Shown here: positions 29,079-36,796 of the stretch, one piece after another
Numbering within the stretch: position 1 is the stretch's first letter
Layout of the letters: each line of letters opens with the position of its first letter
Assembly (NCBI GenBank): GCA_041397765.1
Contig: JAWKWA010000005.1
Span: forward strand, 124,001 to 188,000
Origin: JAWKWA01 sp041397765
GTDB taxonomy: Bacteria > Pseudomonadota > Alphaproteobacteria > Rhizobiales > Hyphomicrobiaceae
Reading direction: 5' to 3'
DNA length: 64,000 bases
The notes under the pieces: generated by a model
Databases searched by the model: none
The model's input: only the letters and a program-made list of their open reading frames with translations
What the model was told of the DNA's origin: nothing
Program-made: the position numbers and the translations under genes

Positions 29079-29178
29079 GGGGGCATCCAGTTTTCTGGAT
29101 GCCGAGTGGCCTCGCCACTCTGTTTGACGCCTCCCTGTTAACTCTTGAGCCGCTCGATGGAGCGGCTCATTTTTTTTC
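29079..29178 (+). ncRNA. Candidate trans-acting small RNA with three perfect hairpins
   Basis: A non-coding stretch of about 100 bases folds into three consecutive perfect hairpins: 29083-29102 (8-bp stem GCATCCAG, loop TTTT), 29104-29120 (7-bp stem GAGTGGC, loop CTC), and the terminator 29147-29168 (9-bp stem GAGCCGCTC, loop GATG) followed by eight Ts. The 26-base single-stranded linker contains GCCTCCC, complementary to a Shine-Dalgarno sequence, as in several alphaproteobacterial sRNA families that target ribosome-binding sites. A CtrA-like box and a GCTAGT -10 candidate lie just upstream. No reading frame of interest covers it. Family assignment is not possible by eye. Confidence 0.6.
29147..29178 (+). 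terminator. Strong Rho-independent terminator
   Basis: A 9-bp perfect stem (GAGCCGCTC/GAGCGGCTC) with a GATG loop is followed by A and eight Ts. It is the clearest intrinsic terminator in the window and ends the small-RNA candidate, not a protein gene. Confidence 0.85.
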
Positions 29179-29362
29179 CGCCGGCCCCTCGTCTGTCCGG
29201 TGCCCTGCCGCAACTCCGCCCCGAGCGTGCCGCAGAATCACGTCATCCCGAAAGCCGATGTTAACCGTGTTGGGTCAGGCTTGCCTTGGCAGGGCGTCCC
29301 GGCATGATAGGGTCAACGGGACGGTGTTGCGATGCGTCCCTCAACAGTCGAGTAGCGGTCTC

Positions 29363-29920
29363 ATGAGTCAGAGTTCTGGAGTGAGCGACCTCGGTCGCCG
29401 GTCGGGCGAGACCATCTCGTTCGGCGAGCGCTACATGGGGTCGGACCGGTTCCAGACCCTCTATCGCGAGGGCATGGACCTCGTCGAGGCGACGGCGCGC
29501 TATCTCGACGGCACCGGCCGCAGCGAGGGCAAGACCCTGCAGGGCGTGGCCGCGGTGACCTTCGCCACCGAGAGCATGCGTCTCACCACCCGGCTGATGA
29601 ACCTGGCGAGCTGGCTGCTGATCCGCCGCTCGGTCAACTCCGGCGAGATGACCATCGAGCGGGCCCGCCGCGAGCGGCTCCGCCTGAAGCTCGACAGCAT
29701 CAGCCGGCCTTCGCACATCGCCGGCTTCGAGGATCTGCCGGCGATGCTGCGCGACCTCATCGGGCAGAGCTTCGCGCTCGAGGACAAGATCGTCCGCCTC
29801 GACCGCCTGTTCGAGGAGCCGACCGCGGTCGAGCCGCCGCCCATGCGTGCCGATCCCGAGCTCGACGCCGTTCTGGAGAGCGAGCCGCGCATCCGCCTCG
29901 TCGTCAGCTCGGATCGGTAG
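29363..29920 (+). CDS. DUF1465 family protein
   Basis: A 185-residue alpha-helical, mainly cytoplasmic protein of the DUF1465 family, which is confined to Alphaproteobacteria and has no settled biochemical function. The family core is present: ETISFGERYMGSDRFQTLYREGM, then TFATESMRLTTRLMNLASWLLIRRSVNSGEM. The C-terminal 30 residues are acidic and variable. The frame is open upstream across the small RNA terminator, so the ATG at 29363 is the realistic start. A possible promoter is TTGCCT-18-TGATAG (29281-29310). Confidence 0.85.
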   Translation: MSQSSGVSDLGRRSGETISFGERYMGSDRFQTLYREGMDLVEATARYLDGTGRSEGKTLQGVAAVTFATESMRLTTRLMNLASWLLIRRSVNSGEMTIERARRERLRLKLDSISRPSHIAGFEDLPAMLRDLIGQSFALEDKIVRLDRLFEEPTAVEPPPMRADPELDAVLESEPRIRLVVSSDR

Positions 29921-30225
29921 TCGGGTCTCATCCGGCGTCCGGCCGGTGTCCGAGCCCGCGGCGGCCCGTCTCTGGTGAGCCCGGGCAGCGCCTGCCATCG
30001 CCAACTCCATGCCGGCGGCCCCATTCTGCAGGGGTTGCAGCCATCGCCCGCAGGCGATAGCAGTTTGGCGCGTCGGTCCGACCGGGACCGGCGGGACGCC
30101 GCGCGCCTGTCGCTGGCCCGCCGGACGGGTGCGCGCCAGCACCGCCGATCGAGACCTCGCCGGCATAGGGCCCGGCCCAAGCCGCGAGCGCGGGAGCTGC
30201 GACGGCGCGCGCCAGAGGAGCCATC
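29921..30225. other. Intergenic region, 305 bp
   Basis: It contains no credible gene. A short perfect hairpin (ATCGCC-CGCA-GGCGAT, 30043-30058) lies mid-way, and GAGGAG just before 30226 is the ribosome-binding site of the MFS gene. No clear promoter was found. Confidence 0.4.
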
Positions 30226-31494
30226 GTGACGAGCCCCGAGGACATGCCCGGCGACCCGGACGATGCACGGGCCCTCGACGCGGCGCCTGCCGCGGTCGAG
30301 GTCGCCTCTGCCGGCATCGCCGAGCGCGAGCTCGTCCCCCTCGCCGCCATGACGATCTCGCTCGTCGCGCTCTCCATCGACGCCATGCTGCCGGCACTCG
30401 CCGATATCGGCCGCGAGCTCGCCGTCGGCCGCACCAACGACAGCCAGCTCGTCGTCGGCGTGTTCTTCCTCGGCCTCGCCTTCGGCCAGATGCTGTTCGG
30501 CCCGGCCTCCGACAGCCTCGGCCGGCGGCCGGCCATCCATGCCGGCTTCGCCATCTTCCTGGCCGGCTCGCTGCTGACCATGTGGGCCGGCGACTTCACC
30601 GCGCTTCTCGCCGGCCGCCTTCTCCAGGGCATCGGCTCGGCCGGTCCGCGCACGGTGATGATGGCGGTGGTGCGCGATCTCTTCGAGGGCCGCGCCATGG
30701 CCCGCATCCTCTCGCTCGTCATGACGGTGTTCATCGTCGTGCCGGCGCTCGCCCCCGCCCTCGGCCAGGGTGTGATGCTGGTGTCGGGCTGGCGGACGAT
30801 CTTCGTCGCGCTGTTCGGCTATGCGCTCGTCTGCTGGGTGTGGTTCGCGCTCCGCCTGCCCGAGACGCTGCGGCCGGAGCGCCGCGCGCCGCTGACGCTC
30901 GCCCGCATCGGCCGCGCCATCCGCGAGACTGTGACGACGCCGGTCGCGGCCGCCTACACCTTCGCCGGCGGCCTCGTTTTCGGGGCCTTCGTCGGCTATC
31001 TGAGCTCGGCGCCGCAGATTTTCGAGGACATCTACGGCCTCGGCCATCTGTTCCCGGCCGCCTTCGCGGCCTGTGCCCTCTCGCTCGGCCTCGCCTCCTT
31101 CGTCAATGCCCGGCTCGTCGGCCGCTTCGGCATGCGCCTCCTGTCGCGCCGCGCGCTCGAAGTGCTGACGCTCTGGTCCTTCGGTTTTCTCCTGGTCGTC
31201 TGGGGCTTCTCGGGCGTGCCGCCGCTCTGGCTGCTGTTCGCCTATATGCTGCCGGCCTTCTTCATGATCGGCGTGCTGTTCGGCAATTTCAACGCGCTGG
31301 CCATGGAGCCGCTCGGTCATATCGCCGGCGTCGCCGCCGCGGTCATCGCCTCGCTGACGACGCTCGCCTCGACGCTGATCGGCGGGGCCATCGGCCAGGC
31401 CTTCGATGGCACCGTCGTGCCCCTCGTCGGCGGCTTCGGCCTGCTCGGCCTCGCCTCGCTCGTCGTCGTCCATCTCGGCGACCGCCGCGCCTGA
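30226..31494 (+). CDS. Bcr/CflA-type drug-efflux MFS transporter
   Basis: A 422-residue inner-membrane antiporter of the DHA1 Bcr/CflA branch, with about 12 helices. The first loop motif is present as GPASDSLGRRPAIHAG, helix one carries the ALSIDAMLPALADIGREL signature, and motif C-like VPALAPALGQGVM is in helix five. A 35-residue acidic tail precedes helix one. The start is GTG at 30226 with AGAGGAG five bases upstream. These pumps expel antibiotics or dipeptides in exchange for protons; specificity is not predictable. It is followed by the CoA-transferase operon with 57 bp between. Confidence 0.9.
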   Translation: MTSPEDMPGDPDDARALDAAPAAVEVASAGIAERELVPLAAMTISLVALSIDAMLPALADIGRELAVGRTNDSQLVVGVFFLGLAFGQMLFGPASDSLGRRPAIHAGFAIFLAGSLLTMWAGDFTALLAGRLLQGIGSAGPRTVMMAVVRDLFEGRAMARILSLVMTVFIVVPALAPALGQGVMLVSGWRTIFVALFGYALVCWVWFALRLPETLRPERRAPLTLARIGRAIRETVTTPVAAAYTFAGGLVFGAFVGYLSSAPQIFEDIYGLGHLFPAAFAACALSLGLASFVNARLVGRFGMRLLSRRALEVLTLWSFGFLLVVWGFSGVPPLWLLFAYMLPAFFMIGVLFGNFNALAMEPLGHIAGVAAAVIASLTTLASTLIGGAIGQAFDGTVVPLVGGFGLLGLASLVVVHLGDRRA

Positions 31495-31551
31495 GCCGCC
31501 GGATCGACGCCGCCCGTACCGCCGGGATTGAACGTGGCCCCGTTCCGCGCG

Positions 31552-32400
31552 ATGCTCGCTCGACCTCACCGGGCGGGCGCCATGGACCTCGAGAACGCGC
31601 TGTCGATCGTCACCGAAGGCTGTCTCGTCGTCGTGCCGCCCGACTATTCGGGTGTCGCCATGGCGGCGACCCGTTCGCTCGTGCGGCGCCGTGTCGGCAG
31701 CCTCCGGCTGCTCAATCTGCCGCAGTCGGGCATCCAGACCGACCTCATGATCGGCGCCGGCCTCGTCGCCGAGATCGAGACTTCGGCCGTCTCACTCGGC
31801 GAGGCGGGACCTGCGCCGCGCTTTGCCGCCGCCGTCGAGGCCGGCAGCATCCGCGTGCGCGAGGCGACCTGCCCGGCCCTCCATGCGAGCCTCCAGGCCG
31901 CCGAGCGCGGTGTCCCCTTCATGCCGCTGCGCGGTCTCATCGGCAGCGACATCCTTGCCCTTCGACCCGACTGGCGCGTCATCGCCAATCCGCTGGCGCC
32001 CGCGGGCATCGAGGACCCGATCGTGCTCCTGCCGGCCATTCGCCCGGACGTCGCGCTCTTCCATGCCCCCCTCGCCGACCGGCACGGCAATGTGCAGATC
32101 GGCCGCCGCCGCGAGCTGGCGACCATGGCTCATGCCGCGACCGCGACCATCGTCACCGTCGAGCGCATCGTCGATGGCGATCTCCTCGCTGACGAGGCGA
32201 CGGCGGCGGGCTTCCTGCCGGCGCGCTATGTGAGCGCCGTCGTCGCTTGCCCGAATGGCGCCTGGCCGCTGCCGCTGCCCGGTGTCCATGGCGCCGACAC
32301 GGCCCATCTCGCCGAATACGCCCGGCTCGCCCGGACGCCCGCAGGTTTTTCCGACTATCTGAGGAATTATGTCGATGCCGAGCCCTCGGCCCGCGTCTGA
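31552..32400 (+). CDS. CoA-transferase subunit A (class I, glutaconate/IpdA type)
   Basis: A 282-residue alpha subunit of a heterodimeric class I CoA-transferase or related CoA-ester hydrolase. Features are LVVVPPDYSGVAMAATRSLVRR, NLPQSGIQTDLMIGAG, MPLRGLIGSDI and the RPDVALFHAPLADRHGNVQIG strand, which is the best-conserved block of the family. The frame is open from a TTG at 31528; ATG 31552 is preferred, though 31582 (MDLENALS) would also suit. It overlaps the subunit B gene by 26 bases. Substrate is unknown; neighbours suggest an acyl-CoA catabolic route. Confidence 0.82.
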   Translation: MLARPHRAGAMDLENALSIVTEGCLVVVPPDYSGVAMAATRSLVRRRVGSLRLLNLPQSGIQTDLMIGAGLVAEIETSAVSLGEAGPAPRFAAAVEAGSIRVREATCPALHASLQAAERGVPFMPLRGLIGSDILALRPDWRVIANPLAPAGIEDPIVLLPAIRPDVALFHAPLADRHGNVQIGRRRELATMAHAATATIVTVERIVDGDLLADEATAAGFLPARYVSAVVACPNGAWPLPLPGVHGADTAHLAEYARLARTPAGFSDYLRNYVDAEPSARV

Positions 32401-33183
32401 CGCCGCCTCGCACGCCGCCGGCAGTCCCGCCCCGGCGATGGAGGAGGTGCTGATCGGCGCCATTCACCCGTTGATCGCCGATGTCCGCCACGTCGCGGTC
32501 GGGGCGCAGTCGCCGGTGCCGGCCGCCGCCGCGCTGCTCGCCCGGCATCTGGGTGGCGGCCGGCCGGTCGTCTCGCTGCTCTCCTCCTCGAGGCACAATT
32601 TCTTCACCGATGGCGGCCGCGAGCTGTTCGACTGCGCCGGCCAGGGCCGCATCGACGCCTTCTTCCTGTCGGGGTGCAGATCGACGGCGCGGCCAATGTC
32701 AATCTCGTCTCGCTCGGGTCCCCGGAGCGGCCGCGCCGGCGCTTCGCCGGCTCCTATGGCTCGGCCTATCTCTATTTCGTGGTGCCGCGGGTCATCCTCT
32801 TCCGCATCGGCCACGACCGCCGCTCGCTGGTGCCGCGCGTCGACTTCGTCTCGGCGCCGGGAACGAGCCCGCCGGGCGTCTATCGCACGGGCGGGCCCGT
32901 CGCGCTCGTCACCGAGCGCTGCCGGTTCGCCTTCGATGCGACGCGGGGCCGCTTCCGCCTCGAGACGCTCCATCCGGGCCATACGCTCGAGGAGGTGCGC
33001 GACGAGACCGGTTTCGATTTCGATCTGCCCGAAGACGGCACCCCCGCGACGACGCCACTCCTCGGCCCCCTCGCCCTCGCCGCCCTGCGCGGCCCCGTCG
33101 CCGCCGCCCTCGCCGAGGTCTATCCGGCCTTCTCGAAGCGCGTCCTCGGGGCCGGTGCCGTTTCGGAGACGACCTCGCCATGA
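32375..33183 (+). CDS. CoA-transferase subunit B (class I), frameshifted
   Basis: The beta partner of the preceding subunit. The first part (ARHLGGGRPVVSLLSSSRHNFFTDGG...IDAFFLSG) is read from ATG 32375, which has GAGGA nine bases upstream. The rest (VQIDGAANVNLVSLG, YFVVPRVILF, HPGHTLEEVRDETGFD) is in another frame beginning at 32674. The break is at GGGG 32671-32674: one missing base restores a continuous 269-residue protein across the highly conserved SGVQIDGAANVN. I find no obvious catalytic Glu motif of classical CoA-transferases, so an IpdAB-like hydrolase is possible. The stop overlaps the next gene (ATGA). Confidence 0.8.
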
Positions 33184-34379
33184 CCACGACCGGAGCGCTC
33201 GCCGGCATTCGCATCGTCGATCTGACGCGCGTGCTCGGCGGCCCCTATGCCACCCAGATGCTCGCCGACCACGGCGCCGAGGTGATCAAGGTCGAGCCGC
33301 CCGACGGCGACGAGACGCGCGGCTGGGGGCCGCCCTTCCGCGAGGACGGCGCTGCCTCCTATTTCGTCGGCATCAACCGCAACAAGCGCGGCCTCGCGCT
33401 CGACCTCTCGCGCCCCGCCGGCCGCGAGGTGCTGCTGCGGCTGCTGGCGGATGCCGACGTCCTGGTCGAGAACTTCAAGACCGGCACGCTCGAGAAATGG
33501 GACCTCGGCTATCACGAGGTGCTGAAGGGGCGCTTTCCCCGCCTCATCCATGCGCGCATCTCGGGCTTCGGCGACGACGGCCCGCTCGGCGGCTATCCGG
33601 GCTATGACGCGGTCGTGCAGGCCATGGCCGGCGTCATGAGCATCAACGGCGATGCGGATGGCGAGCCGGTACGCGCCGGCGTGCCCATCGTCGACATCGC
33701 GACCGGCATGAACATCGCCGCCGCCATCCTGATGGCGCTCATCGAGCGCAGCCGCTCGGGGCTCGGCCAGAAGGTCGAGACGACGCTCTACGACAGTACC
33801 ATCGCCTTCCTCCACCCTCACGCCGCCAACTACCTGATGAGCGGCCGCCCGCCCCGCCGCACCGGCAACGCCCATGCCAATATCGCGCCCTACGACGCCT
33901 TCCCGACCGCGACGGTTCCGGTCTTCCTCGCCATCGGCAACGACCGGCAGTTCGCAAGGCTCGCGGCCGAGATCGGCGCACCGACGCTCGTCGCCGATCC
34001 CCGTTTCCGCAGCAATGCCGAGCGCCTGAAACACCGCGACGAATTGCGCGAGGCCTTGATCGGTGCGCTTCGCCTGCTCGATGGCAGGGGTCTGGCGGCG
34101 CGGCTGCTCGAGCAAGGCGTACCGGCGGGCGCCGTCGAGGACATCCCCGCTGTGCTCGATCATCCCCACACCCGCCATCGCGGCATGGTGGTCGAGGAGC
34201 CGGGCTATCGCGGCACCGGCATTCCCGTGCGCATGACCCGCACGCCCGGCAGCGTGCGCGCGGGGCCGCCGCGCCTTGGCGCCGATACGCGCGCGGTGCT
34301 CGCCGCGCTCGGCTATGGCGAGGCCGAGATCGCGGCGATGATCGAGGCGGGTATCGCCGTCGTTCCCCCCGGCGATTGA
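33180..34379 (+). CDS. Class III CoA-transferase (CaiB/BaiF family)
   Basis: A 399-residue cytoplasmic CoA-transferase of the formyl-CoA/carnitine type. The N-terminus GIRIVDLTRVLGGPYATQMLADHGAEVIKVE (quoted in part as GGPYATQMLADHGAEVIK) and the GINRNKRGLALDL loop are typical. The catalytic aspartate lies in VPIVDIATGMNIA (D164 or so). The C-terminal domain includes GVPAGAVEDIPAVLDHPH. ATG at 33180 overlaps the stop of subunit B, so all three CoA-transferase genes are translationally coupled. It is paralogous to the gene at 47286. Confidence 0.9.
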   Translation: MTTTGALAGIRIVDLTRVLGGPYATQMLADHGAEVIKVEPPDGDETRGWGPPFREDGAASYFVGINRNKRGLALDLSRPAGREVLLRLLADADVLVENFKTGTLEKWDLGYHEVLKGRFPRLIHARISGFGDDGPLGGYPGYDAVVQAMAGVMSINGDADGEPVRAGVPIVDIATGMNIAAAILMALIERSRSGLGQKVETTLYDSTIAFLHPHAANYLMSGRPPRRTGNAHANIAPYDAFPTATVPVFLAIGNDRQFARLAAEIGAPTLVADPRFRSNAERLKHRDELREALIGALRLLDGRGLAARLLEQGVPAGAVEDIPAVLDHPHTRHRGMVVEEPGYRGTGIPVRMTRTPGSVRAGPPRLGADTRAVLAALGYGEAEIAAMIEAGIAVVPPGD

Positions 34380-34511
34380 GCGACCGGCACCCCTGCCGTG
34401 CGGCCAGCCGGATCGACCGGTGGGCGCTCTCGCAGTAGTGTGCTGCGCCAAGAGCGGACGGGCGCCGTGAGCCGCCTCGCCCCGCCTCCATCATGCCGGG
34501 AGAGCCTCGCA

Positions 34512-35393
34512 ATGACCGACAAGAAAGACTATCAGCCGCCGAAAGTGTGGACCTGGGACAAGGAGAATGGTGGCCAGTTCTCCAAGATCAACCGCCCGAT
34601 CGCCGGCGCGACGCACGACAAGACGCTGCCGGTCGGCCGCCATCCCCTGCAGCTCTATTCGCTGGCGACGCCGAACGGCGTCAAGGTGACGGTGATGCTC
34701 GAGGAGCTGCTCGCCGCCGGCCATGCCGGGGCCGAGTACGACGCCTGGCTGATCGAGATCTCCGACGGCGACCAGTTCGGCTCGGGCTTCGTCGCCGTCA
34801 ATCCCAACTCCAAGATTCCCGCCCTGATGGATCGCTCGGCCGATCCGCCGATCCGTGTCTTCGAATCGGGCTCGATCCTGCTCTACCTCGCCGACAAGTT
34901 CGGCGCCTTCCTGCCCAAGGCCCCGGCCGCCCGCACCGAGGCGCTCAACTGGCTGTTCTGGCAGATGGGCAGCGCCCCCTATGTCGGCGGCGGCTTCGGG
35001 CATTTCTACAAATATGCTCCCGTCCGGATCGAATACGCCATCGACCGCTTCACCATGGAGACGAAGCGCCAGCTCGACGTGCTCGACCGCAATCTCGCCG
35101 AGCGCCGTTTCGTCGCCGGCGACGATTACACCATCGCCGACATGGCGATCTGGCCCTGGTATGGCGGGCTCGTGCTCGGCCGCTCCTACGATGCGGCCGA
35201 GTTCCTGTCGGCGAAGGACTATCGCCACGTCCTGCGCTGGGCCGAGGCGATCGATGCAAGGCCGGCCGTCCGGCGTGGCCGCATGGTCAACCGCACCTGG
35301 GGCGAGCCGGGCGAGCAGCTTCCCGAGCGCCACGACGCGAGCGATTTCAAGTCCGCCGGCGTCGTGGATGGCAAGGGCCGGGTCAAAGGCTGA
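34512..35393 (+). CDS. yghU: Glutathione-dependent disulfide-bond oxidoreductase, YghU type
   Basis: A Nu-class glutathione transferase of 293 residues with disulfide-bond reductase activity in E. coli YghU. Family features are the N-terminal extension (YQPPKVWTWDKENGGQFSKINRPIAG), the LYSLATPNGVKVTVMLEEL thioredoxin-fold start with Thr-Pro-Asn at the active site, NPNSKIPALMD, FESGSILLYLADKFG and the QMGSAPYVGGGFGHFYKYAP helix. It is cytoplasmic. The frame is open from 34398, but ATG 34512 matches the family N-terminus. It converges on the DHC gene with 13 bp between. Confidence 0.93.
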   Translation: MTDKKDYQPPKVWTWDKENGGQFSKINRPIAGATHDKTLPVGRHPLQLYSLATPNGVKVTVMLEELLAAGHAGAEYDAWLIEISDGDQFGSGFVAVNPNSKIPALMDRSADPPIRVFESGSILLYLADKFGAFLPKAPAARTEALNWLFWQMGSAPYVGGGFGHFYKYAPVRIEYAIDRFTMETKRQLDVLDRNLAERRFVAGDDYTIADMAIWPWYGGLVLGRSYDAAEFLSAKDYRHVLRWAEAIDARPAVRRGRMVNRTWGEPGEQLPERHDASDFKSAGVVDGKGRVKG

Positions 35394-35406
35394 CGGCGGC
35401 CCGCGG

Positions 35407-35898
35407 TCAGTCGTCCTCCTCGTAGAACTCGCCGCGGTCGGCCGTGCGATGGCAGGCCATGCAGTTCGCCTTCGACTTGACCCGGTCGCTCTTGAACCGC
35501 CGCTCGCTGAGCTCGTGGTGGCCACGCCGCCAATAGGGAGTGTCGGTGATGCGTAGCGGCGTGTCGCCGGCGCCGATGCCGCGCATCAGGCGGCGCTGGT
35601 TGGGCGTGCCGGGCACATCGGCGGCGTTGGCGGCGAGAAATGCGGTGATGTCCGCGCGGGTCGCGTCGTCGAGGCCCGCATTCTCGCCGAAATGATCGTC
35701 GAGCCCGGCCATCAGGGCCGTCCACGAGCGTTCGGGCAGGAATTGCGGCGGGAACACCATGTGGCAGGCGGAGCATTCCTTCAGTGTCGCCGCATGGGTG
35801 ACGGGTGGCAGGCGGATGCCTTCGGCCTCGCTGCGGGAGGCCTGCGCCGCGAGGGCGGCCATGGTCAGCGAGAGGGTAAACAGGGTCAGTCGTTTCAT
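35407..35898 (-). CDS. Periplasmic diheme cytochrome c (DHC type)
   Basis: A 163-residue protein with a cleavable signal peptide (KRLTLFTLSLTMAALAAQA) and two haem-binding motifs, CSACH in the first third and CMACH near the C-terminus, the layout of the diheme cytochrome DHC that passes electrons to SHP in Rhodobacter sphaeroides. It ends in an acidic tail (RGEFYEEDD). A second DHC domain occurs fused to cytochrome b561 at 36795-37961; both share the MAGL-(E/D)-DHFGE and PLRIT-x-x-PYW segments, so they are duplicates. It is the last of three minus-strand genes that likely form one redox unit. Confidence 0.88.
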   Translation of the reverse strand: MKRLTLFTLSLTMAALAAQASRSEAEGIRLPPVTHAATLKECSACHMVFPPQFLPERSWTALMAGLDDHFGENAGLDDATRADITAFLAANAADVPGTPNQRRLMRGIGAGDTPLRITDTPYWRRGHHELSERRFKSDRVKSKANCMACHRTADRGEFYEEDD

Positions 35899-36073
35899 TC
35901 TTCGATCCCGGTCGATGCTGGCCCCGGCAGCCGCGGGTCGCTCGCGACCGGCCGTCCCGGGGGCGGGTTGATGGGGAGAGCCGACGGTGTCGGACATGCT
36001 CCAGGCGTTGTTTCAGAGGCTGATTGACGCTTTCGATGCGCGCGCGGGCGTTCGCATCTCGATCGATCAGGCT

Positions 36074-36505
36074 CTAGAGCTTCGAGAGATAGGCGAGCAC
36101 GTCGCCCTTCTCGCTCGCCGTGCAGGCGCGCCCGAGCACCGACTTGCAGTTCCGCTCGAACCACTTGGCGACGTCCTCGGCATTGGTGAATCGCTTCGGA
36201 TTGGCCGAGACCGCCATGGGCTCGATCCGCTTGCCCGCCCGTGTCTCCCCGGCCGCCGTCGGATCCTTGGTGTGGCAGGTCGTGCACGAGGGCGTATCCG
36301 GCTTTCCGCCCGCGTGGTCGGCCTGCCAGAAGGCCTGTCCACGCTCTGCCGAGAAGCCGGTGAAGGTCGGATCGGCGGCCTTCGCCTCCTCGGCGAGCGC
36401 GGCGAAGATGGCATCGCGCGCCGGCTCGGCCATCGCGATCCCGCCGCCGCCGGCGAGGGCAGCCGCGACAATCCCGGCCGAAACGGTCCGTAGCGCTCTT
36501 CTCAT
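36074..36505 (-). CDS. SHP-like cytochrome c (DUF1924)
   Basis: A 143-residue periplasmic cytochrome with signal peptide (MRRALRTVSAGIVAAALAGG) and one CTTCH haem site at 74-78. The GKRIEPMAVSANPKRFTNAEDVAKWF block identifies the DUF1924/SHP family. SHP of R. sphaeroides is a high-spin cytochrome able to bind O2 or NO through a displaceable Asn ligand; the physiological role is unresolved. ATG 36505 has AGGAG nine bases upstream; 36526 is an in-frame alternative. It lies between a b561-DHC fusion and a free DHC, like the three-gene SHP operon of purple bacteria. Confidence 0.88.
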   Translation of the reverse strand: MRRALRTVSAGIVAAALAGGGGIAMAEPARDAIFAALAEEAKAADPTFTGFSAERGQAFWQADHAGGKPDTPSCTTCHTKDPTAAGETRAGKRIEPMAVSANPKRFTNAEDVAKWFERNCKSVLGRACTASEKGDVLAYLSKL

Positions 36506-36621
36506 GTCGATTGACTCCTGTTTCATCGTCGGCGGCGGCGAAGCCGCCGGATGGCGCCATGACCCCTGCGCGGGGTATAGCCGCCACGAACTGACAGCAG
36601 CCTGACATTGTCTGAGACGTT

Positions 36622-36796
36622 CAGCTCTCGTACCGGCGCGCATGAGGTTCGACCCGCGATCCAGTTGGATGCGCGCAGACCTTGCTTGCGCGCGGCCGCC
36701 CCGCCAACCCCGCGCGCAGCCTTGGTTTGCGCGCGGCCGCCCCACCAACCCCGCGCGCAGACCACCTCGCGGTCAGAGCTTTCGCGTGCTGGTCTC
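36622..36796 (+). repeat. Dispersed intergenic repeat, copy A, with two tandem 30-bp palindromes
   Basis: About 175 bp fill the gap between the b561-DHC and SHP genes. The core has two 30-bp units (36688-36717, 36729-36758), each with arms GCGCGCGG and CCGCGCGC around a 14-base C-rich loop. Flanks (TACCGGCGCGC on the left, GTCAGAGCTT on the right) are also shared, in inverted orientation, with copy B at 54441-54621. One end runs up to the stop codon of the upstream gene. The structure resembles REP doublets or BIME/RIME-type mosaics. Confidence 0.75.

Noticed and set aside
36680..36760. CRISPR-like array
   Set aside because: There are only two palindromic units per site with an 11-13 base gap, no spacers and no cas genes; it is better read as a REP doublet.
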